The notes under the pieces are model-generated. The model was given only the letters and a program-made list of their open reading frames with translations. It did not search any database and had not been told where the DNA came from. 24,864 nucleotides of DNA from a virus: IMG/VR virus record IMGVR_UViG_3300020721_000021, positions 1-24,864 of that record; one strand, given 5' to 3'. The position numbers were made by a program, and so were the translations under genes. Positions 1 through 8,026 of the stretch are shown piece after piece; within the stretch, counting starts at the first letter, position 1, and each line of letters starts with the position of its first letter.

Positions 1-1
1 C

Positions 2-733
2 CCCTCTGGTAGTTTATATTATATTGGAGAAGGAAGATCTAATAGACCATCTGAAAAACATAATAATGTAAAAACACCAGACCCATCATTAATTGTAATT
101 TTTTCTGATAATATTACAAAAGATACTGCTACCAATTATGAAATTATTTTAATAAATCATTATGGTAGAATTGATATTCATACTGGAATATTGATGAATA
201 AAACCAGTGGAGCAAATAATTGGGGACCGCTTGGAAAAGTATATGAAACAACACAATGTAAATTTTGCGGAGAACATTTTGCAAAAAATAGTGCAATTTT
301 GCTTCATGAAATGTTTTGCATTAACAACCCTAATAAGAAAATTCATAAATATGCCGGGAAAAAAATTACAAAGGCTCCATGTAAATACTGTAATAAATTA
401 TTTTCAATTGGTAATGGTATCGTATTTCACGAAACCTATTATTGTACTCACAATCCTAATAAAAAACCCCCATTAGTTAAATCAAAACCTGCAATTGTTA
501 GTTGTAAGTTTTGTTCATCAAATATTGCGACTAATAACATAAAGGCACACGAATCTAGATGTTTGCATAACCCAAATAAAATTGCGAATCCATTAACAGG
601 TAAATTAATTGAAAAAGAATCATGTCCATTTTGTCATCAACTGTTTGGACAAGGTACAGGAATCACTAGACATGTTAAATCATGTAAAGAAAATCCAAAA
701 CGAATAACTAGAAAATATAAAAAGTTAAAATAA
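2..733 (+). CDS. GIY-YIG homing endonuclease with four zinc fingers (5' end outside the window)
   Basis: The frame is open from the window edge, so the N-terminus is missing. The first visible residues, LYYIGEGRSNRPSEKH, match the second half of a GIY-YIG nuclease motif with its following Arg and His. Four C-x2-C-x(12-15)-H-x(4-5)-C modules follow, each ending in a linker like NPNK or NPKR. They are likely zinc-binding fingers used to recognise DNA. The plus orientation matches the other endonuclease genes here and opposes the resident minus-strand operon, whose 3' end lies 48 bp downstream. An ATG at 191 is internal and should not be taken as the start. Family call is strong; the target site is unknown. 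Confidence 0.8.
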   Translation, partial: PSGSLYYIGEGRSNRPSEKHNNVKTPDPSLIVIFSDNITKDTATNYEIILINHYGRIDIHTGILMNKTSGANNWGPLGKVYETTQCKFCGEHFAKNSAILLHEMFCINNPNKKIHKYAGKKITKAPCKYCNKLFSIGNGIVFHETYYCTHNPNKKPPLVKSKPAIVSCKFCSSNIATNNIKAHESRCLHNPNKIANPLTGKLIEKESCPFCHQLFGQGTGITRHVKSCKENPKRITRKYKKLK

Positions 734-781
734 TTGTATAAAGTTATTATCGAGTATTATTCATTTGTATTCCTATTGTTG

Positions 782-1102
782 TTAATTAACCCATCTTAGT
801 ATAAACCAAGTAGCGTCTTCTTGTTGTTCTATCAGCCATTTTGAATAATGGTTGATGTATTTTCCTTTTAAATTTTGTTCACACCATTCTTTTACATCGG
901 GTTCTATACACGATTCCGGTAATTCTACAAACTGCCAGTTTAAATTTAGTTTGTGTAAATCAAATATTATTTCTTTATCGATTTCTTTGCTAATTTGATC
1001 TGCCATTTCTGTTGACAATGGATCAATATCTATTATTGGTTCTACACTAAATTGTGCAGATAATATTCTTGATTTTGATGTGATTGGTTTTATTATAGAC
1101 AT
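782..1102 (-). CDS. Hypothetical 106-aa protein, last gene of the ligase operon
   Basis: A 106-residue soluble, acidic protein with no motif I recognise. The start is supported by AAGGA about 7 nt upstream of the ATG. It begins 17 bp after the stop of the small zinc-ribbon gene, so it is probably the promoter-distal gene of the operon driven from 3021-3049. The C-terminal half is rich in Trp and Lys and ends in FILRWVN. No function is proposed. Confidence 0.7.
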   Translation of the reverse strand: MSIIKPITSKSRILSAQFSVEPIIDIDPLSTEMADQISKEIDKEIIFDLHKLNLNWQFVELPESCIEPDVKEWCEQNLKGKYINHYSKWLIEQQEDATWFILRWVN

Positions 1103-1119
1103 CCATGTCCTTATTGAAT

Positions 1120-1263
1120 TTATCGTTGATATTTTATTAGTGGTTGTTGTTTTGGTTTTAATTGCCAGTCAAATTCTTTACAACAATCTACGCATATTTT
1201 TACATTGAGTGATGTAAACAATAACATCCTAGCACCACATATTGGGCATTCGACATTATTCAT
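1120..1263 (-). CDS. 47-aa zinc-ribbon protein
   Basis: A short gene whose product has C6-x2-C9 and C24-x2-C27 (plus C28), a typical zinc-ribbon or rubredoxin-like knuckle. Its ATG overlaps the preceding stop codon as TAATG, which strongly supports translation by coupling. The C-terminus is basic and Gln/Lys-rich. The partner is unknown; such ribbons in phages usually bind nucleic acid or stabilise small folds. Confidence 0.7.
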   Translation of the reverse strand: MNNVECPICGARMLLFTSLNVKICVDCCKEFDWQLKPKQQPLIKYQR

Positions 1264-1451
1264 TATAGGTCTTCTCGTAAATTACAGTTTATACAATATC
1301 GTTTTTGTGTACGTGAACGATAATACTCTGTAGTATGTTCTTTTGCTTCCATCCACATTGTCCATTTATGCCATTTAACCGAGCATTTCCAACTTTTAAC
1401 TAATAATGTTTTACCTTCTAATGCTCTAAATGTATTTTCTTTTGCATTCAT
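1263..1451 (-). CDS. 62-aa Trp-rich putative zinc-binding protein
   Basis: The start overlaps the DNA ligase stop as ATGA, so it is translationally coupled to the ligase. The protein is basic, with several Trp residues (SWKCSVKWHKWTMWME), a C-x4-H pair at residues 23-28 and C53-x2-C56 near the C-terminus, which together could bind zinc. Function unknown. It sits between the ligase and a second zinc-ribbon gene, so a role with nucleic acid is possible but only inferred. Confidence 0.65.
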   Translation of the reverse strand: MNAKENTFRALEGKTLLVKSWKCSVKWHKWTMWMEAKEHTTEYYRSRTQKRYCINCNLREDL

Positions 1452-2761
1452 AGTTTTTCACCTGGTTCAAATCCTCTGAAACTTTTAAAGCGTGGAAACC
1501 TCAAACTGTATGTCTCATCTTGATTTTGCGTTATTCCGTCAGCTCTTACCTCAACAAGCTGACCAATAATTTCATTACGGGATTCCCAAAAAGTAGATCT
1601 ATTATTATCATTAAACCCCCCACCAACGTTAACGGTAATCTGCCTTCCATCATCTTTTCCTGAACAGATAAATCCACCCAGTAGCCCTGTATTTTTGTCT
1701 TTTCCTTCATAAACACCAATTACCTCCAAAGTTATTTCAATAAATGGTTTAAGTTTGAGCCATGAAAATGTTCTCTTGCATTCATATGGTGCCAATGGAT
1801 CTTTTATCATTATCCCTTCATACCCACCATCAATTGCAGTTTTATTAATTTCAAGTAATCTACTATATCCTTCGTTTGTATCTAAGTCAACTAATTCTTG
1901 TTTAATCACTCGCACATTTAACATTTGCAAAAATAACTTATCTTGAAACCAATTTGTTAGATTTTCAGAACGTTTTTCTTGTGGTATTTTACAAATACCT
2001 TTTTCAAAGTCTGCTAAGGTAAGCATATCAAATAAATACAGAACTGCATCGTTTGTTAAAACATTCTCTTTTCTATACAGTTGTTTCATCATATCTTGAA
2101 AAGATGAACTCATTACTTCACCATCAAATACCATTGGTTCTGTAAATTTAGAAGCTGCAAAAGAAAATTGTTGTTTTATATGTTCAAAATTGAACAATTC
2201 TTTACCATTTCTACTAAAATGATTAACCTTACCAGTAGGATAAACGATAGTAATAACACGAACCCCATCCATTTTGATATCAATAAGTTTTTTTCCACAT
2301 ACTTTAGACTCATATTTTATACTATCTTGTGCAAGTTGGCAAGTAAACACAGGAACTTGGTATTGTGGATACTTTTTAGTTGTGTTGTTTAGTGTTTTTA
2401 TACTAACTCCACATCGCAGATCCTTAATAAGTATTCTACGATACCACTTATTCCATTGTTCTTGTGTTGCAGTTTCCATTAGTTGAATTACTGCATCTTT
2501 AGAAGCATTGCCAGTACAGGAACGATTAATAAATGTATTAGCAACATTTAAGAAATCGTCCCACGATAACCCAGGTCCAGTATCTTCAGTTTTTTCAGGA
2601 ACTTTTTTAATACCAAATGTAATCATAGCATCTAATGCTAGTTTACATCCATTAAAAAATATATCATTTGATGATATTATTTCTGTGCAGATAATACTTT
2701 TTTTTGCTAATCTACTATTGTCTGCTTCTAGTAAAGATATAACTTCCCAAGGTTCTTTCAT
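1448..2761 (-). CDS. ATP-dependent DNA ligase, T4 gp30 type
   Basis: Seals nicks in duplex DNA by AMP transfer during replication and recombination. The adenylation motif KMDG is at residues 163-166, followed by FDGEV near 212, EGIMIKDP and the KLKP motif V. The OB-fold follows, ending near RFPRFKSFRGFEPGE. I place the start at 2761 (437 aa), where AAAAGAGAA precedes the ATG and the ATG overlaps the upstream gene's stop (TGATG). The 27 residues readable upstream are that other gene in a different frame. This length is slightly shorter than T4 ligase, with a helical DNA-binding N-terminal domain. The gene is second in the operon from the promoter at 3021-3049. Confidence 0.93.
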   Translation of the reverse strand: MKEPWEVISLLEADNSRLAKKSIICTEIISSNDIFFNGCKLALDAMITFGIKKVPEKTEDTGPGLSWDDFLNVANTFINRSCTGNASKDAVIQLMETATQEQWNKWYRRILIKDLRCGVSIKTLNNTTKKYPQYQVPVFTCQLAQDSIKYESKVCGKKLIDIKMDGVRVITIVYPTGKVNHFSRNGKELFNFEHIKQQFSFAASKFTEPMVFDGEVMSSSFQDMMKQLYRKENVLTNDAVLYLFDMLTLADFEKGICKIPQEKRSENLTNWFQDKLFLQMLNVRVIKQELVDLDTNEGYSRLLEINKTAIDGGYEGIMIKDPLAPYECKRTFSWLKLKPFIEITLEVIGVYEGKDKNTGLLGGFICSGKDDGRQITVNVGGGFNDNNRSTFWESRNEIIGQLVEVRADGITQNQDETYSLRFPRFKSFRGFEPGEKL

Positions 2762-2919
2762 CAATTCTCTTTTGATACACCTAGTATCATTAAAAATATA
2801 CCAGCAATCACCGGTGAAAATATTAAACCAAGAACAAACCAACCAAGGCCATTCCGACCTCTATTATTAGCACCTACTGCAACAGCAATACATAGTGCAA
2901 ACCATAAAAACAACAACAT
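2761..2919 (-). CDS. 52-aa two-helix membrane protein
   Basis: The protein has two hydrophobic segments (residues 1-15 and about 25-47) around a polar turn, GANNRGRNGLGW. This pattern is common in small phage and bacterial membrane proteins (GRxGxxWfxlgl, then SPVIAG). GAGGG precedes the start and the stop overlaps the ligase start as TGATG. First gene of the operon. Function unknown. Confidence 0.7.
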   Translation of the reverse strand: MLLFLWFALCIAVAVGANNRGRNGLGWFVLGLIFSPVIAGIFLMILGVSKEN

Positions 2920-3020
2920 ATTATACCCTCTTTTTAACTATTTTTAATGATGTTGTATCCCTATTTGAGATATTAGATATTGATATATTCATAATTCGTT
3001 CCAATTTGATTAAAAATCAT

Positions 3021-3049
3021 ATTATACTAGATATAATTTATTTTGTCAA
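3021..3049 (-). promoter_or_regulatory. Sigma70 promoter of the ligase operon
   Basis: On the minus strand TTGACA (3049-3044) and TATAAT (3026-3021) are separated by 17 bp: a full consensus match. It drives transcription leftward into the 52-aa membrane gene and ligase. Confidence 0.85.
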
Positions 3050-3068
3050 TCGAAATTATATGATTTTT

Positions 3069-3137
3069 GATAAATAAAGATGTAGTTCACGGAACGTGGG
3101 GTTCCCAACTACTCTACAACTTGTCGGAGTCACAGCT
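3069..3137 (+). promoter_or_regulatory. Endonuclease leader: GATAAATA box, 5' hairpin and SD hairpin
   Basis: GATAAATA (3069-3076) resembles a T4 late promoter (TATAAATA). Five bases later a hairpin forms: GTAGTT (3082-3087) with AACTAC (3107-3112), and inside it GGAAC with GTTCC. A second weaker hairpin, ACTC (3111-3114) with GAGT (3127-3130), encloses the ribosome-binding site. The same layout, with compensatory stem changes, precedes three other endonuclease genes. Confidence 0.7.
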
Positions 3138-4178
3138 ATGTATTTATCATACGTGTATAGATTGACACACCAAAAATCTAACAAATTTTATATTGGATAT
3201 AGATATGCCAATATTGCATTAAAAATTCACCCTGAAGATGATATAGGTATACATTATTTTACTTCTTCTTCGTATATAAATAAATCAAATATTCATGAAT
3301 ATAATATAGAAATTTTGTTTAAATCCAAGAACCCAGAAGAATCATATGATTATGAAAACTCAACAATTCTTGAAAATTGGGGTGATCCTCTTTTATTAAA
3401 TAAACATGTATCTAATAATAATAAAAAGCGGTTTAAGAGCACCGTTGAAGGTATAGCACGGGTGCGAGAAATTAATAAAAATAAAAGATGGTTTAATAAT
3501 GGTAAAGAAGAACGTCATTGTCACATCTGTCCAAATGGATTTATAGATGGTAGATTATTTAATCCATTCCCAAAACAAACAAAAACTGTAAAAGGATACA
3601 TATGGTGTAATGATGGAATACATCAACGATTAGTATTACCCACTAACATCCCACAAGGATTTAAACCAGGAAGATTACCATCCAGTTCAGAAACAAATAA
3701 AAAAATAAGTGATACACTGAAAAAAGTATATATTCATGGAAAAAGATGGTATACGAACGGTACTGATTCTATTTTAAGTTTCGAATGTCCAGATGGGTGG
3801 TTTAATGGGCATTCATATGGTAGCGGTATATTAAAAAATAAGAGAACGTATAATTCATTTAAATGGTATACAAATGGAAGTATTAATAAAATGGTCAAAA
3901 CTAATGATGATATCCCATTGGGTTTTTGGCCTGGTAGATATAATAAACCTAAATGGTATACTGACGGTGTGAATACTATTCAGAGTGTTGTACCAATAGA
4001 AGGATTTATAGAAGGTAGGGTTTGTGAATTATGTAATAAACAAGTGACCCATAATACTTATAGAAGATATCATGGGCCAAAATGTAAATTAAATAATAGT
4101 GTTAAATTCTGGATGTCAATACCTTGTCAGCTAACCCAAATGCAACTGAGGAGTTGGCATCCATATAATTATCTCTAG
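3138..4178 (+). CDS. GIY-YIG homing endonuclease with five WYTNG repeats
   Basis: The N-terminus reads YVYRL then FYIGYRYAN (residues 5-24), a GIY-YIG nuclease signature, with a likely catalytic Glu in the YENS region near residue 73. Residues about 117-294 hold five repeats of about 23 residues with the pattern W-[YF]-x-[ND]-G, 9-12 residues, P-x-G-[FW]-x2-G-R. A zinc finger, C296-x2-C299 with His and Cys near 312-316, closes the conserved part. I start at 3138, not 3096, because the upstream 14 codons are the leader hairpin read as protein. The last 26 codons run antisense into the clpP 3' end. Confidence 0.82.
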   Translation: MYLSYVYRLTHQKSNKFYIGYRYANIALKIHPEDDIGIHYFTSSSYINKSNIHEYNIEILFKSKNPEESYDYENSTILENWGDPLLLNKHVSNNNKKRFKSTVEGIARVREINKNKRWFNNGKEERHCHICPNGFIDGRLFNPFPKQTKTVKGYIWCNDGIHQRLVLPTNIPQGFKPGRLPSSSETNKKISDTLKKVYIHGKRWYTNGTDSILSFECPDGWFNGHSYGSGILKNKRTYNSFKWYTNGSINKMVKTNDDIPLGFWPGRYNKPKWYTDGVNTIQSVVPIEGFIEGRVCELCNKQVTHNTYRRYHGPKCKLNNSVKFWMSIPCQLTQMQLRSWHPYNYL

Positions 4179-4686
4179 CCATTGCCTGTTTCAATTCTTC
4201 AACTGTTTTTCCAGTATTTTTAGCATAAATTTCAGTTAAAAGATTATTTAATCTCACCATTTCTTCCATTTGAATTTCAGCATCCCATACAGTTCCACGC
4301 GACCCTCCTGAAACTGAATGTATCATATGGCTCGATCTAGGAAGAATAAAACGCTTCCCAGGTGTTCCAGAACTAGCTAGCAATGAACCCATAGAACAGG
4401 CAGTTCCTATCACTATAGTACAAATATCCGGTTTTATGAAATCCATCGTGTCTAGAATACCTAACCCACTTGTCACGCTGCCACCTGGGCTATTAATATA
4501 GAATTGAATCTCATCATTAGATTGACTTTCTAAGAATAACAACTGCGCAACTATAATACTTGCTGAATGTTCATTTACATCTGTATCTAACATAATAATT
4601 CGATCTTTTAATAATCGACTATAGATGTCATAAGAACGTTCACCGCGTGCTTCTTGTTCAACTACCATTGGTATCAATGCTGGCAT
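4102..4686 (-). CDS. clpP: ClpP-like ATP-dependent protease subunit
   Basis: A serine peptidase of the Clp family, 194 residues. The catalytic triad is complete and placed as in E. coli ClpP with a shift of one: Ser98 in GTACSMGS, His123 in [10 protein letters not shown], Asp172 in ARDNYMDA. The oxyanion motif NSPGGSV is at 65-71. There is no long propeptide. Phage ClpP forms are often capsid maturation proteases, but this one keeps the cellular length and may assemble with host Clp ATPases; both are inference. It has its own promoter at 4717-4745. Its last 77 bp overlap the 3' end of the opposing endonuclease gene. Confidence 0.92.
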   Translation of the reverse strand: MPALIPMVVEQEARGERSYDIYSRLLKDRIIMLDTDVNEHSASIIVAQLLFLESQSNDEIQFYINSPGGSVTSGLGILDTMDFIKPDICTIVIGTACSMGSLLASSGTPGKRFILPRSSHMIHSVSGGSRGTVWDAEIQMEEMVRLNNLLTEIYAKNTGKTVEELKQAMARDNYMDANSSVAFGLADKVLTSRI

Positions 4687-4716
4687 TTTATTTCCTCTTG
4701 TGTTTAAGTTGTGTGT

Positions 4717-4745
4717 ATTATAGTTTATATTGTGTGAGTTGTCAA
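4717..4745 (-). promoter_or_regulatory. Sigma70 promoter of clpP
   Basis: TTGACA (4745-4740), 17 bp, TATAAT (4722-4717) on the minus strand; exact consensus. It lies in the 62 bp between the stop of the 58-aa coiled-coil gene and clpP. Confidence 0.88.
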
Positions 4746-4748
4746 TGA

Positions 4749-4925
4749 TTATTTTAAATCATCTACTTCTGCATTCAATAATTTATTTTGTTCGTCTATT
4801 TTGTGTTTAAGAACTTCAATAGTTTCTTCTAACTGTTCAATATGGTCGGCGACTTTTGCATAAAAATCTGCAGTATCAAATGCTGTTTGTCGTATCATGT
4901 TACTTATACTGAGTTCGTTAGTCAT
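4749..4925 (-). CDS. 58-aa coiled-coil protein
   Basis: A small acidic protein whose second half ([20 protein letters not shown] and onward) shows heptad spacing of Ile/Leu and should form a coiled coil. GGAG lies 6 nt before the ATG inside the end of the metallophosphoesterase gene, and the two genes abut. Function unknown; it is probably the last gene of the IF-1 operon. Confidence 0.72.
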   Translation of the reverse strand: MTNELSISNMIRQTAFDTADFYAKVADHIEQLEETIEVLKHKIDEQNKLLNAEVDDLK

Positions 4926-5765
4926 TTATATCTCCAGTAAAAGATTAGGATTCCAACCTGTACGTTCATTGTATGAATCACCTTCATACCCACGAGGATT
5001 ACATACTAGTCGGGTAGTTCCTATTTTATAATCTAATACTTCATGGGTATGACCAAAAGTCCATAGTAAGATGTTTGGATTATCCAAAATAAAGCTAGAT
5101 AAATCACTATGGTATCCACCATTCATTTCATGATCTTTTTTATATTTCTCACTTATACTTAAATAACTTGGTGAATGATGTGTTACCACTACTACTTTTT
5201 TATCAGATGGCGCATTTTTTACAGCATTTTCTATATAAGCTAAAGAATTTTTATGACGATTGATTGTATCAGATATTCTTAATTTTCTATAATCAGCATT
5301 ATCATTTTTTATAGTAACGTAGTCATTCATTAGATATGGTAAATGGTACATGGTAAGTGGATCTTCTTTGTGACAATCTGTCCATAATGTCGCCCCTATA
5401 AATATAACATCATCTATAATAACTGATTTATTTTCTAAGAAATGTATGTTTGGATATTTTAAACATTCTTCTTTTAAATAATCCAATCCAGAATAAAATT
5501 TGCCACTATAAAATTCATGGTTTCCTGCTACATACACTACATTTTTAAATTTGTCAGAGCATGATTGTAAGAATTCTCTAAATTTAATAGCTTTAGAATG
5601 TCTAATTGCATTAAGAGAAAGTTCTGTTAAAGTTACAGGGTATTCATGTAAAATTTCAGCCATAAGAATATCACCAGAAAGTATTAATACATCTGCTTCT
5701 TGACTGTTTTCTATTTTAAGTGTACTAAATTCAAGATGTAAATCACTTATTACAGTAATTTTCAT
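4926..5765 (-). CDS. Metallophosphoesterase
   Basis: A calcineurin-like phosphoesterase of 279 aa. Visible metal-binding motifs in order are SDLHLEF (residues 7-13), LSGDI (about 29-33), GNHEFY, THHSPSY and FGHTHE. The family binds two metal ions and hydrolyses phosphomonoesters, diesters or nucleotides; the substrate here is not evident. It follows the IF-1 gene by one base, so they are co-transcribed. A second, different member of the family lies at 8027-8566. Confidence 0.88.
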   Translation of the reverse strand: MKITVISDLHLEFSTLKIENSQEADVLILSGDILMAEILHEYPVTLTELSLNAIRHSKAIKFREFLQSCSDKFKNVVYVAGNHEFYSGKFYSGLDYLKEECLKYPNIHFLENKSVIIDDVIFIGATLWTDCHKEDPLTMYHLPYLMNDYVTIKNDNADYRKLRISDTINRHKNSLAYIENAVKNAPSDKKVVVVTHHSPSYLSISEKYKKDHEMNGGYHSDLSSFILDNPNILLWTFGHTHEVLDYKIGTTRLVCNPRGYEGDSYNERTGWNPNLLLEI

Positions 5766-5766
5766 A

Positions 5767-5985
5767 TTATAACCTATATGTTACTCGACCACGTGTTAAA
5801 TCATACGGGCTTACTTCAACTTTAACTGAATCACCTTGTATAACACGTATTTTATGCTGTTTTAGTTTACCACCTAAGTAGCATAATAATATATGGTCAG
5901 TATTTTCTACTTGTACCTTAAACATATTACCTGGTAATACATCATTGACCTTTCCGGTCATTTCTATCATATCTGATTTACTCAT
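5767..5985 (-). CDS. infA: Translation initiation factor IF-1 homologue
   Basis: A 72-residue S1/OB-fold protein, the exact length of E. coli IF-1, aligning end to end. Shared features are IEMTGKV near the N-terminus, LPGNMFKVQVEN, the GGKLKQHKIRV stretch and the C-terminal VSPYDLTRGRVTYR. In bacteria IF-1 sits in the 30S A site and, with IF-2 and IF-3, controls start-codon and initiator tRNA selection. The gene starts inside the AbrB-like gene (8-bp overlap, ATGAGTAA) and abuts the metallophosphoesterase gene. Phage-borne IF-1 is uncommon. A general RNA-chaperone role is the main alternative. Confidence 0.93.
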   Translation of the reverse strand: MSKSDMIEMTGKVNDVLPGNMFKVQVENTDHILLCYLGGKLKQHKIRVIQGDSVKVEVSPYDLTRGRVTYRL

Positions 5986-6145
5986 TTTTCTGGATTATTA
6001 ATCCACCATCCTCCAATTTAATTGTTACGTTATCACCTGGGTTTAATCCAAGTTGTTTACAGATTTCCTCTGGTATCTTCATCAGAATATTATCAGGGTC
6101 ATCTGGTATATCAGTGAAGATATCTTCTACTTTATATACTGTCAT
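5978..6145 (-). CDS. SpoVT-AbrB domain protein, 55 aa
   Basis: A short protein with the swapped-hairpin AbrB pattern: ILMKIPEEICKQLGLNPGD, then NVTIKLEDGGLIIQK. Such domains dimerise and bind DNA as transition regulators or antitoxins (MazE-like). No toxin gene is seen beside it. The ATG overlaps the end of the upstream gene by 14 bp and the stop overlaps the IF-1 start, so it is embedded in the operon. It may regulate this operon; that is inference. Confidence 0.75.
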   Translation of the reverse strand: MTVYKVEDIFTDIPDDPDNILMKIPEEICKQLGLNPGDNVTIKLEDGGLIIQKNE

Positions 6146-6662
6146 TATCTTTATTTGGTATTACTACCCATCCTATTTTTTTAAGATCATTTTTAACTTC
6201 TTCAGTAATTATACTTTCACTAACAAATCCATTAACAAATGCAGTGTCTGATCTAAATCCAGAACAATACCAATCAATATAATCACCTTTTTCTTGAATA
6301 TCTGAAATTATTCCACCGGCATATCGCCAACTGCAACCCCAATATTGTTCTTTAAGAATATCCCAAGTATTATCTGGTTGAATAAATTCATTATTGCATA
6401 ATGCAGCATATAAATTTTGTGCATATGTATCAGATTTTTTTACTTTGTCAATGATCCATTCAGTTGAACGCAAGTCATATTCTAAATTATTTTTTTGCCA
6501 TTCTACATCATTTTCTCTTTCAATCTTTTGTTGTTCCAAGCTTAAAATTGAATTAAGATATTCATCTTCATTGGGATCTTTTCCTTCTTCCATTAATTGT
6601 TTTATCCTGTTAGTTTTTATAAATGACCCTTTTTCTGGGCTTATAGTTAATATTTTTGTCAT
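6132..6662 (-). CDS. Conserved phage protein of unknown function (176 aa)
   Basis: The central block YWGCSWRYAGGIISDIQ followed by GDYIDWYCSG is, from memory, a recurring phage family without known function. The N-terminal third is charged and probably helical. No Shine-Dalgarno is visible before the ATG at 6662, and the promoter at 6677-6704 would give a leader of only about 8 nt. An internal ATG at residue 24 (6593) has AGGATA upstream and is an alternative start. First gene of the IF-1 operon. Confidence 0.75.
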   Translation of the reverse strand: MTKILTISPEKGSFIKTNRIKQLMEEGKDPNEDEYLNSILSLEQQKIERENDVEWQKNNLEYDLRSTEWIIDKVKKSDTYAQNLYAALCNNEFIQPDNTWDILKEQYWGCSWRYAGGIISDIQEKGDYIDWYCSGFRSDTAFVNGFVSESIITEEVKNDLKKIGWVVIPNKDNDSI

Positions 6663-6676
6663 ATTGATTCATTTAT

Positions 6677-6704
6677 ATTATATAGCATTTATAGATAAAG
6701 TCAA
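6677..6704 (-). promoter_or_regulatory. Sigma70 promoter of the IF-1 operon
   Basis: TTGACT (6704-6699), 16 bp, TATAAT (6682-6677) on the minus strand. It lies inside the last codons of the 80-aa membrane protein gene, so transcription can start afresh within the longer RNA ligase transcript. Confidence 0.65.
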
Positions 6705-6920
6705 GAAGCTTTTTAATGCGCCGATAAAATAAATTATTAATAATCCGGCATTCACAAGAACCAAATTAAGTTCTTTAACCCGTATACTCCATATCATATA
6801 TAAGAATGAACCAGCATTTAACATATATATGTTTAAAGGATATATTTGAAAGCTGGTAAGAAGTGCAGCAACTAATGTTACTGCACATGCAACCCATTTT
6901 AATACAATATTAATTTTCAT
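6678..6920 (-). CDS. 80-aa membrane protein
   Basis: Three hydrophobic stretches (about residues 5-25, 30-46 and 52-75) separated by short polar turns, including RVKEL, suggest an inner-membrane protein. The start overlaps the RNA ligase stop by 11 bp. The sequence (LKWVACAVTLVAALLTS, then PLNIYMLNAGSFLYMIWSIRV) recalls small membrane proteins found in other phages, without known function. Confidence 0.72.
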   Translation of the reverse strand: MKINIVLKWVACAVTLVAALLTSFQIYPLNIYMLNAGSFLYMIWSIRVKELNLVLVNAGLLIIYFIGALKSFLTLSINAI

Positions 6921-7791
6921 AGTATTCTAAGAAGTTTCTAACCAATTCTAAGCGGGATTGCTCATCTAATAATGTAAATTCTTCAATATTTGATTGAATA
7001 TGGTCAATTAATGGATAATATTCTTCATCAACTTTTTCTTTTACATTATGTGCCATTAGCTTAGTTGTATTCTTATTACGAGCTACAAACTTTTTAACCA
7101 AATAATAAGGACTTTTGATTTTGGCACTTATTCCATCACTTGTATAGAATACAAAACCTTCATGTTTAACAGTTTTAATTGTATTCAATAATTCAGTAAT
7201 GGTGCAACTAGTTTTTTCAACATCAAAACATCCAAAGTCAATATTGACTGGTCTTTCAATTTTTGAACCATATAATTTAATTCGACACCCAAGAAAATAC
7301 ATTCCTTCGTGTTCTGGAATAATATGTGGATCATTTCTATGAACACATTCAAATATAAAAGTATATTCTGGAAGCATTTTACAAGTTTCACGATATTTTT
7401 CTATTGTTGGTTCAATTATTTCACGCGCCATTGTGACAAAATCAGAATCTGTAGTTCCAGTAGTTGATACTAATATATCATCATTATACCAAGTTACAGA
7501 TACCATAAATCCATTAATTTTACGATATGCATCAACAATAGTATCTGGTTCTAATACAGGCGACTTTGATTCAACCCCATAATTATAAATTTTAGTGAAT
7601 GGATATGAAACAATGTTGAAATCATCATCAACTAATGTTCCACGGCATTCTTCTAAATATTCATTCCATAAATTGTCATAAAATACTTTTTTCTTGTATT
7701 TTAAGACATAAACACCTGGATATGATGATTCTTTCATAGTTACTAAATTTGGATTATCTATTACAAATTGTTTTAATAAATTTCGATCCAT
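6910..7791 (-). CDS. RNA ligase, T4 Rnl1-like
   Basis: A covalent nucleotidyltransferase of 293 aa that joins 5'-phosphate and 3'-OH RNA ends. The adenylated lysine is K91 in the motif KING (KxDG in T4 Rnl1, with Asn replacing Asp). ECRGTLV (48-54), FIFECV with E148, HEGFVFY with E211 and AKIKSPYY (K224/K226) supply the other motifs. T4 Rnl1 repairs tRNA anticodon loops cut by host anticodon nucleases. With a large phage tRNA array here, the same role is likely, but no polynucleotide kinase/phosphatase partner is in the window. AGGAAAT precedes the start. Confidence 0.9.
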   Translation of the reverse strand: MDRNLLKQFVIDNPNLVTMKESSYPGVYVLKYKKKVFYDNLWNEYLEECRGTLVDDDFNIVSYPFTKIYNYGVESKSPVLEPDTIVDAYRKINGFMVSVTWYNDDILVSTTGTTDSDFVTMAREIIEPTIEKYRETCKMLPEYTFIFECVHRNDPHIIPEHEGMYFLGCRIKLYGSKIERPVNIDFGCFDVEKTSCTITELLNTIKTVKHEGFVFYTSDGISAKIKSPYYLVKKFVARNKNTTKLMAHNVKEKVDEEYYPLIDHIQSNIEEFTLLDEQSRLELVRNFLEYYEN

Positions 7792-7799
7792 TTTATTTC

Positions 7800-8009
7800 C
7801 TATTTGTTGCTAGTTTTACACAATGATTGAATTAGAAATGTAATACCCCACATTTGCAACCAAGAAACTTCACTAAGTAAAGAAAACGCTGGTACTAAGC
7901 AGCCATTCCATAATAACATCAATGGATATGACATCACCAAGCTAAGTAGAAATGCGGCTGCTATGATTGATATTATTTTAATAAATGCTACCTCATATAA
8001 ATTTTTCAT
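7800..8009 (-). CDS. 69-aa membrane protein
   Basis: Two hydrophobic segments (about 7-35 and 45-62) with the pattern YPLMLLWNGCLVPA and WLQMWGITFLIQSL. This resembles a widespread small phage membrane protein of unknown function. AGGAAA precedes the start. It is located between a metallophosphoesterase and the RNA ligase in the same operon. Confidence 0.75.
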   Translation of the reverse strand: MKNLYEVAFIKIISIIAAAFLLSLVMSYPLMLLWNGCLVPAFSLLSEVSWLQMWGITFLIQSLCKTSNK

Positions 8010-8026
8010 TGTTTTTTCCTGTTAAT

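Noticed and set aside
2762-2842. N-terminal extension of the DNA ligase (27 extra residues)
   Set aside because: This stretch codes a two-helix membrane protein in another frame, whose stop overlaps the ligase ATG at 2761 with a good ribosome-binding site.
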